The notes under the pieces are model-generated. The model saw only the letters and a program-made list of their open reading frames with translations. It did not search any database and had not been told where the DNA came from. A stretch of DNA of 64,000 nucleotides, taken from the NCBI GenBank assembly GCA_963556695.1, contig CAUWAG010000012.1, forward strand, positions 3,224,001 through 3,288,000, read 5' to 3'. This document shows positions 43,185-54,297 of this stretch, in pieces. Both the position numbers and the translations under genes were made by a program. Positions within the stretch are counted from its first letter, which is position 1. Each line of letters opens with the position of its first letter. The stretch comes from Anthostomella pinea (lineage: Eukaryota; Ascomycota; Sordariomycetes; Xylariales; Xylariaceae).

Positions 43185-44735
43185 TCACATCCATCTCCAC
43201 CAGTCCTCGCGCACCAGGACCAGCTTCTGCACGCCCTTGGCTGCAAACGGTTCCCAGACCTTGGCGAGCTCGGTACGCATCGCAGTGAAGACGTTGCTGG
43301 ATTCAGTATTCATCCGCTCCACTATTTCGTGCAGCTCGACGATTTCCGGGAATCCCATGCGGTCCTCGATGCCAGCGTCTGCATTCTCGCCGCCGCCACC
43401 GCCCGTGTCTGCGCCCTGCTCGGCGCTATGGCTAGTGGAGAACATATCAATGAGATCGAGGGCAGAGGCGATAGGGTCAGGAGAAGCATGACCGGCAGCA
43501 GCAGGAGGAGCAGAAGCAGTCGACATGCCGCGCACCTGCGCGTACCGTCGATTGAAGGTCGCACAAGCAGTGCCCTTGGTCGAGAACAGCTTCTGAGGTT
43601 TCTTGTTCAGCTCATGGTTGCGCGTCATCTCCCAGCTGACGAAAATCCAGACTTTCTCGAGATAGGGCAGCGACAGCAGCTGCGAGAGGGTCTCCCTGCC
43701 CTGCTTGTTGGCGAAGGTGCTCTCACAGACGGCGACGTGACGGACGAAGGTCAGGAAGGATGAATTGGGCGGCTGTAGCGGCAGGGGCATGGGCAGCAAC
43801 CACGGCTTCAAGACTCCGACGGCGCCATGGTCGAACCGCATGCGCGGGTGCGGCACGGCCGGCGTGTTGAGCGTGAAGATGTCGTTAGCGGCGTCGATCC
43901 AGAACTGGCTCGGCTCGTCGGGGGCCGGTATGCCGCCGGTCTGGGTGAAGTGCGGCAGCGGCGTGAAGTTCCGGTGCACGTACTCGTGGGTGCTGCGGTG
44001 GATGAGCAGGGCCTTGGTGATGAGGTGGCCGCGCGCTAGCTTGTACGCGCCTCGGTTCCATTCGGGGGCGGCGTCGGGGCCGAGGGTGACGGCTAGGTTG
44101 TGGTCTCTATGGCGGAAACTGAGCTGGAAGAGGAACGCGGGATGGTGCTTGTTGGGTTGGAAGTCTGGAAGATGGGTTAGTAGGTTGTCCATTCATCGTG
44201 AGTACCTAGATAGGTTGAGGGATGAGATGGAAGTGATGATGGGCTTGGATGAGTGAACCGATGCAAGTGGTGAAGCGTTTGCGTGAGTGGATGGATGAGA
44301 GGAGATGGAAGAGAGGGAGGACATCGGTGAAATTGGAAAGACACTCCAGCCACGTGGCTGAAAGAAAGGAAGGCGCGGCTTGAGGTGGTATGCAGGTAAC
44401 AGGAAGGAAGGCGCGACTTGGTATGCTTGGTATGCATAATGCAGGTACTTACAACTGTCCCAAACCATCCGGCGCATCTCGTCAGGCAGGTCTTGGTATG
44501 TCGCTGGGGTGGCAACGAAGTCGAGGAACCATCGCCTAGGTCCGAACAGGCTGACCTGTCGAGTGGTCTTCTCAGTCTCCGGTTGCGCTCCCATAATCGC
44601 GAGGCATTCACGGCGTGGGACCATTAGCGAGTCAGGATGCTTATATGGTCGAGCTATCGACATAGCAAGGTTGAAAGCTGGTGCTGCCTGTTCCTGTTCT
44701 CGGTCGGAATTGTCGTCGCTCGCGATCCAGTCCAT
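43185..44735 (-). CDS. probable 2EXR-family protein, 2 exons
   Basis: About 420 residues. Exon 1 is 44735-44453 and exon 2 44164-43185, joined in frame by GTAAGT...CCAG. An alternative ATG at 44759 would add eight residues. The exon junction falls in the characteristic segment TPATYQDLPDEMRRMVWDS then YFQPNKHHPAFLFQL, a variant of the 2EXR opening in which a short motif is followed by conserved strands. Later parts include LPYLEKVWIFVSWEMTR. The C-terminal third has an alanine/glycine-rich linker with a run of glycines, then a helical region (FPEIVELHEIVERMNTES) and VQKLVLVREDWWRWM. The function is unknown. I am less sure of the family than for the other two 2EXR loci, because the first tryptophan-centred motif is less typical. 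Confidence 0.65.
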
Positions 44736-47049
44736 GTTGCGGTTGTTGAAGGTGTGCATATGCAGGCGACAGCCCAGAGCGTGATGTGTGTGAATAGCCA
44801 ATTGTTTGGTCGTTGCGACAGACGGCTGTACCGTTTCGGGGAATCCGAGGCCCGATAACGACAGAAAATCTCAAACCAGAACAAGGCGACTCGGAACCTG
44901 CACCTCTCGTTCCTAGAGAGTTCCAGAGGGGTATTGGGGCAGTCGATTACGTTTCGAACTCCTGGTCTGGAGTGGAAGAACCGTCAATGATCCCAACGGC
45001 AGCGAGCTCCGAACAGCCAGACGGGATCAGCGATATTCAGTGTCCGGTTATGGCTCGACGTTGCGTAGGTGCGCGAGCGGGCGGTGGTTGTCTCGGAGCG
45101 GTAATTGTGTCAAGCTGGCTGGGCTGGTGAAGTCCGTGGACTGAGTGAAGACGTGAAGAGCAGCAAAGATACTGGTGAAAGCAAGGACTGTGGAAGTGTG
45201 AAGTTGAATTGACAATGCTGGCTTGCTGCGCGATGCAAGAAGAGGCAGCAACAAAATGGAATCCAATTGAAACCAAGGCCTGTTGCTGAGGTGGTTGTTG
45301 CGGCGAGGTGGTGATGGGGGTGATGGGGTGATGAGGCGTGATGGATGAGCGAGCATACTCGTGCCAGAAGCAGTAGATATTTATGTTAATATTTGCGATA
45401 AGGACCGTGCGCTCGCACCAGCTGGGAGAAGCGCACGACTGTTGGACCAGAAAAGGGCAAGCGTGACTTGAGCCTGGAGTGTGTGCAAGAAGTTTTCTTC
45501 ATCGGTTCCTGAGGCGACAGTCTCATAGCGCCCTGCTCTGCTGTGCCAACTCAGGGGCAACAAGCAGACCACGGACCATGCACCAAGAGCAGCGACGCGC
45601 TCTTCTGCAGCCAATTTTCAGCTACATTACCCACTGGCATAGCAAGTTCAGTTGAAGATGTCTTTAGCTGATTGAAAAGGATTATTCCTAAGTATTAGTA
45701 TTAATGTAAAAGATGAGACTCCGTGTTCCCAGCCCAGCAGATTGAGATAGTATCTATAATGTAAATTGAACTTAGGCTCTGCCGTAATCTTGAGCAAATA
45801 TACGATAATATTTCTTCAGTGGCTTACGGCTGAAATCTATTCCTCTTCTCCCTCAACCTTAACCCCAATATAGCACCAGCGTAACCTTCGTACCGATAAT
45901 AAGAAATACGAGACTATTACATAACATCGAAGCAATAAGGGTAATTCAGCCGCTATAAGTTTGTGTGCCCGCAAGTTAATAAAACTTTTAATCACTTATA
46001 AAGTCTCTTAAGATATTAAAATTAGCACTAAGTAGCTTCGGCATTGTGCACCTTATTTAATGCTTATTGTAATATGTTTAAACTAACTACGAGAAATATA
46101 TCATTATTTAATAAATGGGTGGCATATAAAGACTTATTCTACCTTAGTATAGAACTGTTAAATATAATACTTTGTACTGCCTCATTTACAGAGTCATTTG
46201 ACCTATCCACCTCTATTCAAGCAGTCGCTTCTCTTATATCAACCATTGCTCAGCGGTAGGGCCCTCTGATGCCAAGCCTTGGAGCCTACCCTTGACGAGG
46301 CCATTGTGCAGCCTCTTTCCGCTATGCTGGTTCAACTAGTAGCTACGGGAACTACGGAATCTTAGCTCGAGCTGCCTATTTGCGTCAGTCGACATTTTTA
46401 GGCGGTCAGCCGCCCCTGGTCTCTGTTGGAGCCAAGGTCCAAACCAACTCAATCCACGTCAATATGGGGGTCTCGTTGAGTGGGTTGCCAAGCTTTTAGA
46501 AAATCTTCTAATTGAGTTGATTAACTTTGATCTATAAAGGGGTTCCGTTAATATTAAATGATATCCCTTGATATAAAAATACCTAAAAATAATAAGGTTG
46601 TATAAAGCGAAAAAAAAACACCTCGGTATAACTTATTATAAAAAATATTTTTTATATAGTTAAAAATTAAATTTTCGATTGTGATAAATATTAATATATA
46701 TTAACCTACGAAAGCCTCGTTGTTAAGTTAGTTGCTAAGGCTATAAGGGTCCTCGTAAATCGAGTTGGTATAGATATCTATGTTAATATCAATCTACTAT
46801 CAATATCCGTTAACTTGTTCGGGACCTTGGTTAGAGCGTGTTAGCTATAATAGCAAATTGTCGTTAGATTAGTAAAGCTATCTACGCGTATAGTATGAAG
46901 GCGGCGGTCTACTATAAGAGTTGATAGTTATGCACCTTCTTAATATTCTTATTCTGCTTTAAGCTGCCGCTTTCCATCAACAACAACACGCACGATCTAG
47001 CCATATCACCGTGGATCGACGATAACCTCTATTGCCGCCGGCATGAAAC
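44736..47049. other. intergenic, AT-rich in the right half
   Basis: About 2.3 kb. The first kilobase is GC-balanced promoter-like DNA with no gene. From about 45650 to 46920 it becomes AT-rich with many TA steps and scattered stops in all frames. This resembles repeat DNA mutated by RIP, although I could not identify the original element. Confidence 0.5.
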
Positions 47050-47990
47050 TCACCCCGTATACACTATTGTCTGGTCTGTTTTGTTCACGCAGGTGTAGAT
47101 GTCTGGAGCTGCGACGGGGTGACCGACCCAGGGTGCACAGTCCGCGCGGTCTGTGATAAAGGTCAGTTCCGCCTTACCTGCAGAGTCCACTCCACCGAGC
47201 CATCCATGACAATCTTGAAGATAGACCAGTGAGATCTCGAAGACACTGAATACGAGCCGTCCTGGAACTTGTCGAAGGAGTTCGTGTGAAAGCACCCGTA
47301 AGGAGACGTCTGGTTCTTCCCCAGATCGCCCAAGGGGTCAAACCGAACGCTGTCCCCAATTGGGATTTCGTCAAGATGATCAGCGGCGCGCCATTGGAGA
47401 ACAGGACCTCATTCGTCTTCACATCGATCCCGTAGAATGCCGGATGTGCGAGCCACCTGCCTGCTGGGCCGCCTATGAAGCTTAGGGCAAACTCGGTGAC
47501 ATTCATCAATCACCAGGATAGTTCCCTCGGGAGTGATCTTGGATTCATGCATGTCGACGACTGAACCCAAGGCGCCGGGTCGACTCCCCTAAGAGTAGTG
47601 ATTCCTGCTTGTTCAGCCATCAACGAGATGGCGTATAAGTTCTCATAGTGCTCGTCCAGGACTTTGATGATTCCGTACCCGATGCCCCACGGCTTGGGGA
47701 CAGAGGCGCCGATGAAGCACCTCAGGACATTTAGGTCGTCGAGGACTTGTGTTTGGTAGGCGCAGGCGCCTCTAAGCTCACTATACTAGAGTAGCTCGTT
47801 ATCGTCGTCCACGATGAGCAGGCCGGGGATGTAGGTTTCAGGTCCATGTTAGTCATAGAATAGGTATCCTGGATATGTTGGACCGGGTTTCGTGATGTTC
47901 AAGGGCGGGTTCTGCGCTGCTGGGCTTGTAGGTCTGCCAGGGCCACGATGGGGTGGTCTCTGCTACGATGGTTGACGCCAGAGCCCCGAC
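47050..47990 (-). pseudogene. arylsulfotransferase-like protein (ASST family), degenerate
   Basis: The minus strand keeps recognisable blocks of the fungal arylsulfotransferase-like family (PF14269 type) in several frames, in the correct order. They are TYKPSSAEPPLNITKPGPTY (about 47930-47870) and TYIPGLLIVDDDNELL with a stop after it. Then VPKPWGIGYGIIKVLDEHYE (about 47700-47640), DMHESKITPEGTILVIDE (about 47560-47510) and GGPAGRWLAHPAFYGIDVKT (about 47470-47420). Last come LVYLQDCHGWLGG (about 47220-47180) and WVGHPVAAPDIY (about 47125-47090). At least three frameshifts or stops interrupt it. The live family members are secreted or membrane-linked beta-propeller proteins of poorly known substrate. 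The match is from memory of the family. Confidence 0.6.
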
Positions 47991-49147
47991 GGGGGAGGAA
48001 CCGCAATGGTAGGACAACCGCATCTCCGTTGGTAGGTGGTAGAGAAGAAGTGGCTCGGGACGGTTCCCAATAACTCAGCTTGCTAGGTGAAGACGCGGAG
48101 TGAAACCGCCGATCCTCGTTCCCAAATGTGCGATGGGATATGTGACTTCTGTCATTGTCGTCTCTACCCCTTGACAGATTTTCTGTGACTGCATGTTTAT
48201 TTGTCTGTACCCGGCCAAGCACTTGACGATCGCGTCTCAGAGGCGGCACCACTCGAGTGCTACACAGCGGCCGACATAGAAAACCATCACATGTCCAGTC
48301 CACAGTGATGCTCAAACACAGCATCCGGTGGATGACGGAAGTCGAGCAACTAGTAACAGGATCTCGCGCTTAACGGCCTGGGGTACGTAAACATCGTGGT
48401 AGAACCCAGTGTTTGATGCACTGACTACACTGGAAGCCCGGTGAACCTCGCAGGCAGAGGATCAAAGCCAAACCGTAAAGCCTCGAAATACTTAGCGCGT
48501 CGGATGTATGCACCTGTTTCATGGCGACAACAGAAACACACGGTCGAGCAAGTGACCAGCGGTACGTGTACGCTTCGTGGTGTCATCAGCGACATGAAAT
48601 GATAATGGCATGCCCAAGCGGGAAGGAAGGTCTCCACAGGGAAAGGGAAGAGTTTTGCACGGAGCCATGCATAACAAGTGGTTGGATAAATAATGCAGTT
48701 GATCAAGCAGCGGTTTAGTGCTTGTTTCACCTAATTGTGCCTGGCATAAACTTCCTATGCCAGCTGCTAATGCAAAATATTATTTCAACCGCTTGCACGA
48801 TGCACCATCTCCTTGGCCTGTGCACCTGTCTGCAGGGATGTCAACCACGAAAAGCCCGTGCTGTCCCCACAGAATATTATCAGATCCGCGTCCGAATTTT
48901 ATCAGATCCGCAATGTTGGGCCCGATGTCGGGTCTGGGCGGCCACGTAGCGCGCCCAGTGAGTGCTATGCTACGGGCTACGGGCGCCAGAGATTTGCTCA
49001 TCATTGGCAGTGGGCCGACGACTTGCCTGAAGTGGGCTGGACGATGTCACACTCTCGCTGCTCCCCACCGGTTGGCCGGTCTCTTAACGAACGTTTGTTC
49101 TTTATTCACATCCTTCGCCTCGAGTACCGTGTGGTAGACCGTCGCCG
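47991..49147. other. intergenic
   Basis: About 1.2 kb between the dead ASST gene and the ABC transporter. Open frames on both strands (for example 47899-48324 minus) have no recognisable domain. The last few hundred bases are presumed promoter. Confidence 0.5.
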
Positions 49148-52100
49148 ATGGCTTCAGAAAAGGTAGAAGAAGCCCAGGGTGGCAAGAAGGAGGCGGCCAA
49201 GACTGCAACTGTAAGATACTCTCATCCTCCGCGGCTCGCGTGAAAACTCAAGCACATGGAGCTACCGAGGAGACAGTGACTGATCACTATGAGCATTCCT
49301 AAACAGTCTCGGCAGCGAATCTTCGTCTTCTTCGAGCTCCTCTTCTGCACCCAGCCAACATGGATCGATGTCGTGCTGCTTATAGTTGGGAGCATCACCG
49401 CCATCGCCGCCGGTGTTCCCTTCCCGCTCATCGGCATCCTCTTCGGCCAGCTTGTCGACGACCTCAATGCGGCGACGTGCAACGCCGAGTCGAACACGGA
49501 CCCGTTCCAGTACGAGGGCGCCATCGACCACGTCGTGGTCCAGATCGTCTACGTCGCCGCCGCCCAGTTCGTACTGATCTACTGCTACGCCGCCTGCTGG
49601 AACGTCCAGTCCCAGCGCCTGAGTCACAGACTGCGGGAGCGGTACTTCCGCAGCCTGCTGCGCCAGGAGCCCAGTTTCTTCGACGACAAGCACGCGGGAG
49701 AGATTAGCACCCGGTTGACCGAGGACTTCGCCGCCATCGAGTCTGGCGCCAGCGAGAAGGTCGGTCGGCTGCTCGGCCAGCTGAGCTTCTTCGTCACCGC
49801 CTACGTCGTCGCCTTCATCAAGCAGCCTGTTCTGGCCGGCATCCTCGTCTCCCTGGTCCCTGCTTTTCTGTTGATGTCGTTCCTCGGCAGTCATTTCTTC
49901 AAGAAGTACGCAGTGAAAGCTACCGTGTCCTTTGGCGCGGCAAGCTCCATCGCTTCGGAAGCGCTTGCGAACATTCCCGTTGTCCAGGCATTCGGGGCCG
50001 GCCCGAGACTGGAGGTTATTTTCGCCAAGCACATAGCTCTGGCTCGCAGCGATGGCATCAAGAAGGCACTGGTCGCTGCCACACAGGCGGGGTTGCTGTA
50101 TTTCATCGCTTACAGCTCTAATGCTCTGGCCTACTGGCAGGGCAGTCGCATGATTGTCAATTCAATTAACGGTGACGGGGACGCGACGGTTGGCCAGATA
50201 TACACGGTGGTTTTCCTGCTAGTAGACGGTGAGTCTCCTCCTCCAATGCCATCTCCAGGACGAATGAGTTGCGAACAGTGGTCGATCTTGGGTGCTCACA
50301 TTATATGATAGCTTGCATCATCCTGGGTTCTCTCGCGCCGCTTTTCCCAATCTTCGGTGCTGCCTCCACAGCCTACGAGCGCGTCCGCTCAGACATGGAG
50401 CACACCTCGTCCATTGATGGCCTATCTGATGAGGGTATCAAGCTACCCTGGGACACGCCGGGATCTATCAAGTTCCGCGATGTCTCCTTTGCGTACCCTT
50501 CCCGACCAGACCAGCCTGCATTGAAAAACGTGGATATGGATTTCCCGGCCGGAAAGCATACCGCCATCGTCGGCCAGTCCGGCAGTGGGAAATCGACGGT
50601 CGCTGCCCTGCTGAACTGTCTCTATAGCCCAAGCAGCGGCGCGATACTATTCGACGATCACGACACGAAGGATCTCAACGTGCGCAATATCCGAGGGTTC
50701 GTCAGCTTAGTTCAGCAGGAAGCTCCGCTACTGGACCGGTCCATTTTCGAGAACATCGCACTCGGTCTTGTCAACTCTCCTCGACCCAACCACGAAAGCC
50801 TGAAACCCGTTCTGATGAGCGCAGACCTCGAACGCATTGTAGCTCATAGCGGCAAAGATGTCATGGACGAGGCGGCCCGGAGGCAAGGCCCCATCGCTGA
50901 GATCGCACGCCTAGTGCAACGAGCCGCCGAATTGGCTGATCTCTACTTCATCGACCACCTGGAACTTGGCTACAGCACACAGGTCGGTACCGGCGGATCG
51001 CTTGTGAGCGGCGGGCAGCGACAGCGCATTGCGCTTGCCAGGACCCTGATCAGAGATCCCAAGATCCTAGTTCTCGACGAAGCTACCGCGGCCTTGGACT
51101 CGGCTACGGAGAAACGTATCCAGGCTGCCATTGACCGTGTAGCCGTCGGCAGGACGGTCGTTTCCATCGCTCATCGCCTATCTACTATCAAAAAAGCTGA
51201 CAATATCATCGTCATGCGGGATGGTGAGGTCGTCGAGCAGGGCACATATGCTGCGCTTGTGGAGAGGGCGGGTGCTTTCGCCCATCTTGTTGCTCTCCAA
51301 GGACTTGACTCCTCCAAGACAGAGAGGGCCGACTCCTCGTCACTGGAGAATACAGACGTCGAGTCACTCAACGACGATGCGGAGAAGAGTGGTCCAGTCC
51401 CTAGTAACGTTAAGGGAGAGAAAGTCTCATCCGAAAGGACCGGACCAACAGACACAGCAGTGCAAGCTAGCACGGATGATGTGTCAAACAAGATCAATGA
51501 CTCTCTATCATCCTGGGCTGTTGTTCGCGGCTTGAGCTGGCTCATCAGACCCGACTTGTCATGGTTAGCCCTCGCGGTTCCTTCAGCAGTTGTAGTCGGC
51601 TCTGCATTCACTGCCATGGCTTTGATCTTCGCGTATACTATCGGCGCCCTCAACCCGTGCAGCTCGACGGCTTCTCACATCATGTACCTGGGCGAGTTCT
51701 TCGGCGGACTCCTCTTCATGCTTGCAGTCGTCGAGTTCCTCGCCCACCTGTTCAGTTGGTCCTCCTTTGGCCGAGTCTCAGAAAACCTGCTCTATCGGAC
51801 CCGAGTGTTGAGCTTCAGGACCTTGGTGGAGCGAAGCGTCCAGTGGCACCACTCGGAAGGTCGCAACCCAAGCAATTTGCTTAGTCTAATCACGAAGGAT
51901 GGTGCGTCGCTCGGTGCTTTCAGTGGAAGTATTGTCGGGACAGCTTTCTCCATTATCGTGAACTTCCTCGTAGCGATCATCGTGTCACACGTCTTCGCCT
52001 GGAAGATCGCGCTCGTATGTTTGGCGATGGTTCCAATTCTCCTGGCTTCAGGCATCTTACAGATTCGCGCTACTTCCAAGTACCAGGAACGCAGTCACAA

Positions 52101-53355
52101 GGCCTTCGTCGACGTGATTGGGATTACAGTCGAGGCAGTCAACCAGATCAAGACCATTGCCAGTTTCTCGTTGGAAGACGAAATTGTCCACACTTACAGA
52201 AGGGCCCTGGCAGGTCCGAGGAAGGACATCATCAAAGAGAGTCTGCACACGAGCATCTACCTCTCCATCTCAAACAGCACCGGCTTCTTCATCTACGCGC
52301 TCTCGTATTGGTGGGGATCGCAGCTCATCATGCGCGGCGAGTATTCGCAGACGCAATTCTTCGTTGTCCAGGTTTCGATGCTGGTCAGCGCGCAGCTCTG
52401 GGGCCAGATGTTCTCCCTCGCTCCCGAATTCTCTCGCGCCAGAAGCGCCGCCTCTAGGATCGTGAGCTTGATCAATTCGGGTGAACATAAGGAACTCATC
52501 AAACCTTCTGCGATCCTCAATGACTCGAACATGGGTACAACTGCCATTGAAAAAGAGGGAGATGCTGAAGCAGGCGTGGGCAAGTCATCACTTGCGCCTC
52601 AGGGGTCGACAGCAGCCATGAGCGTCGCCTTCCGCGACGTCCACTTCGCCTACCCTTCACGTCTCCAATTCCCCATTCTCAAGGGCACTTCCTTCAGCGT
52701 CGCCCCCGGCCAATTCGTGGGCCTAGTCGGGCCCTCCGGTGCCGGGAAGTCCACCATCATGGGTCTGATCCAGCGCATGTACTCCCCAACCTCCGGCTCC
52801 ATCGCAATCAACGGTTCCGACATCAGCAAGCGCGCCGGCACCGACTTCCGCTCCAACATCGCCGTCGTCCCACAAAATAGCGCCCTCTTCAACGGCACCA
52901 TCAAGTTCAACGTCGGGCTCGGCGCGCGCCCGGGCCACGACGCCACAGATGCCGAGATCGAAGACGCGTGCCGCACGGCGAACCTGCACGAGACCATCAC
53001 CTCCCTCCCCCAAGGCTACGACACGGAGTGCGGGCCCAACGGCTCGCGGCTGTCGGGTGGACAGCGGCAGCGCCTCGCCATCGCGCGCGCGCTCGTCCGA
53101 AAGCCGGGTTTGTTGTTGCTGGACGAGAGCACCAGCGCGCTGGACGCCGAGAGCGAACGCGCGCTGCAGGTCGGGCTGGAGCGCATCGCACGGGATATTA
53201 CCATCGTGGCGATCACGCACCGCCTGCATACGGTGCAGAAGGCTGATGTTATTCTAATGGTTGAGGGGGGGTGTATTGTGGATCGCGGGACGCATGGGGA
53301 GCTGATGGAGAGGAGTGAGGGGTATCGGGTTAATGCTCTTCAGCAGATGTTGTGA
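49148..53355 (+). CDS. full-size ABC transporter, ABCB (MDR/STE6) type, 4 exons or fewer
   Basis: About 1,342 residues. Exons are 49148-49210, 49307-50228 and 50312-53355, all in phase. The order is TMD1-NBD1-TMD2-NBD2. NBD1 has Walker A GQSGSGKST near residue 415, signature VSGGQRQRIALAR near 560 and Walker B ILVLDEATAALD near 580. NBD2 has GPSGAGKST near 1134, LSGGQRQRLAIAR near 1242 and LLLLDESTSALDAES near 1262. Both sites look catalytically complete. TMD1 shows PTWIDVVLLIVGSITAIAAG and the coupling region FFDDKHAGEISTRLTEDF typical of ABCB exporters. NBD1 has a longer insert between Walker A and signature than usual (ARRQGPIAEIARLVQRAAEL). Fungal members export drugs, toxins, pheromone or secondary metabolites; no cluster here identifies a substrate. 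Confidence 0.93.
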
Positions 53356-53793
53356 TTTTCGGTGTAGGTATTGTATGTGATGGGTGGTAGGTAGGTATAT
53401 AGGAGTCGTTTGGTGAATGTGTACTTGATCTCGTTAGAGCACTGATGTATAACATGACGGGTTAGGAGGCTTTGGCTCCCCCATATGCTGTCGCATCCTT
53501 AGCATCGAGTGAATGAAAGCCCATACTGCAGCTCCCTTGGTATTAAGGTGGTCTCTCAACAACAGTCATCACATGATTGCGAGTTGGTCCAGTAATATAA
53601 CCACAATGTATTCATGACATCTTGATACCGATACCGAAACACTAACCCGAAGTCCCAAGCAAGCAGTCGCTATAAGGAGAGTAATAGTACATAGTAGTAC
53701 ACCAAAGGAAACCCCTATCGACACACCAGAGGACGAGACCACCAACCACCCTCATGGCGAGCCCGTCGTGGTCATGTCAAGCCGAGTAACGCT
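53356..53793. other. intergenic, tail-to-tail
   Basis: About 440 bp of trailer DNA between the ABC transporter and the secreted protein gene; no gene seen. Confidence 0.6.
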
Positions 53794-54297
53794 CTATTTG
53801 GCGCTGTTGTTGCAGTCGTCAATGCACCTATTTCAGAAAAGTCAGCAAACACCCCTAAAGCTCGCAAAAACACGTAAGGACAATACGTACTGATCATGAG
53901 CATCCACATCCTCATCCCAAACCAAATGTGCACAATCCGCCCAGCAGCTCCACCCCCTCTTCTGCAGAACCCCAATATCGAAGTCAATCTTGCCGTCCGG
54001 CACGCACAAATCCCCCGTAATCCCCGAGCCGTCCGGGAACGCGGCGACGCGGTTCGGGTCGTCGGCCGCGCAGGTGCCGTCGCCGGCCGTGATGGAGATC
54101 GGGTCGGCGACGACGTCGAAGAGAGGGGGTAGCGTGATGTCCTTGGAGGCGGCGAAGGACTGGTATTGCGCTTTGCTGATGCTGATGTGTCCCGAGTAGC
54201 CCGTTGGTAGGCTTAGGGTGAGCTGCGCGGTGGCGGTGGTGGTTAGGAGGGTTAGGGCCGTGGTAGTGGCGAGGGCGAGGTGGGTGGAGAAGTACAT
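53794..54297 (-). CDS. small secreted cysteine-rich protein, 2 exons
   Basis: About 146 residues. Exon 1 is 54297-53891, intron 53890-53828 (GTACGT...ATAG), exon 2 53827-53794. The N-terminus (MYFSTHLALATTTALTLLTT) is a clear signal peptide, with cleavage probably after TATAQ or nearby. The mature part has six cysteines: GTCAADD, GDLCVP, WSCWADCAHL, and QCIDDC, which is formed across the splice junction. The even number suggests three disulphides. There is no membrane helix or GPI signal. I do not recognise a family. Size, secretion and cysteine content match small secreted proteins that in plant- or insect-associated fungi are often effector candidates, but a cell-wall or extracellular housekeeping role is equally possible. 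Confidence 0.75.
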
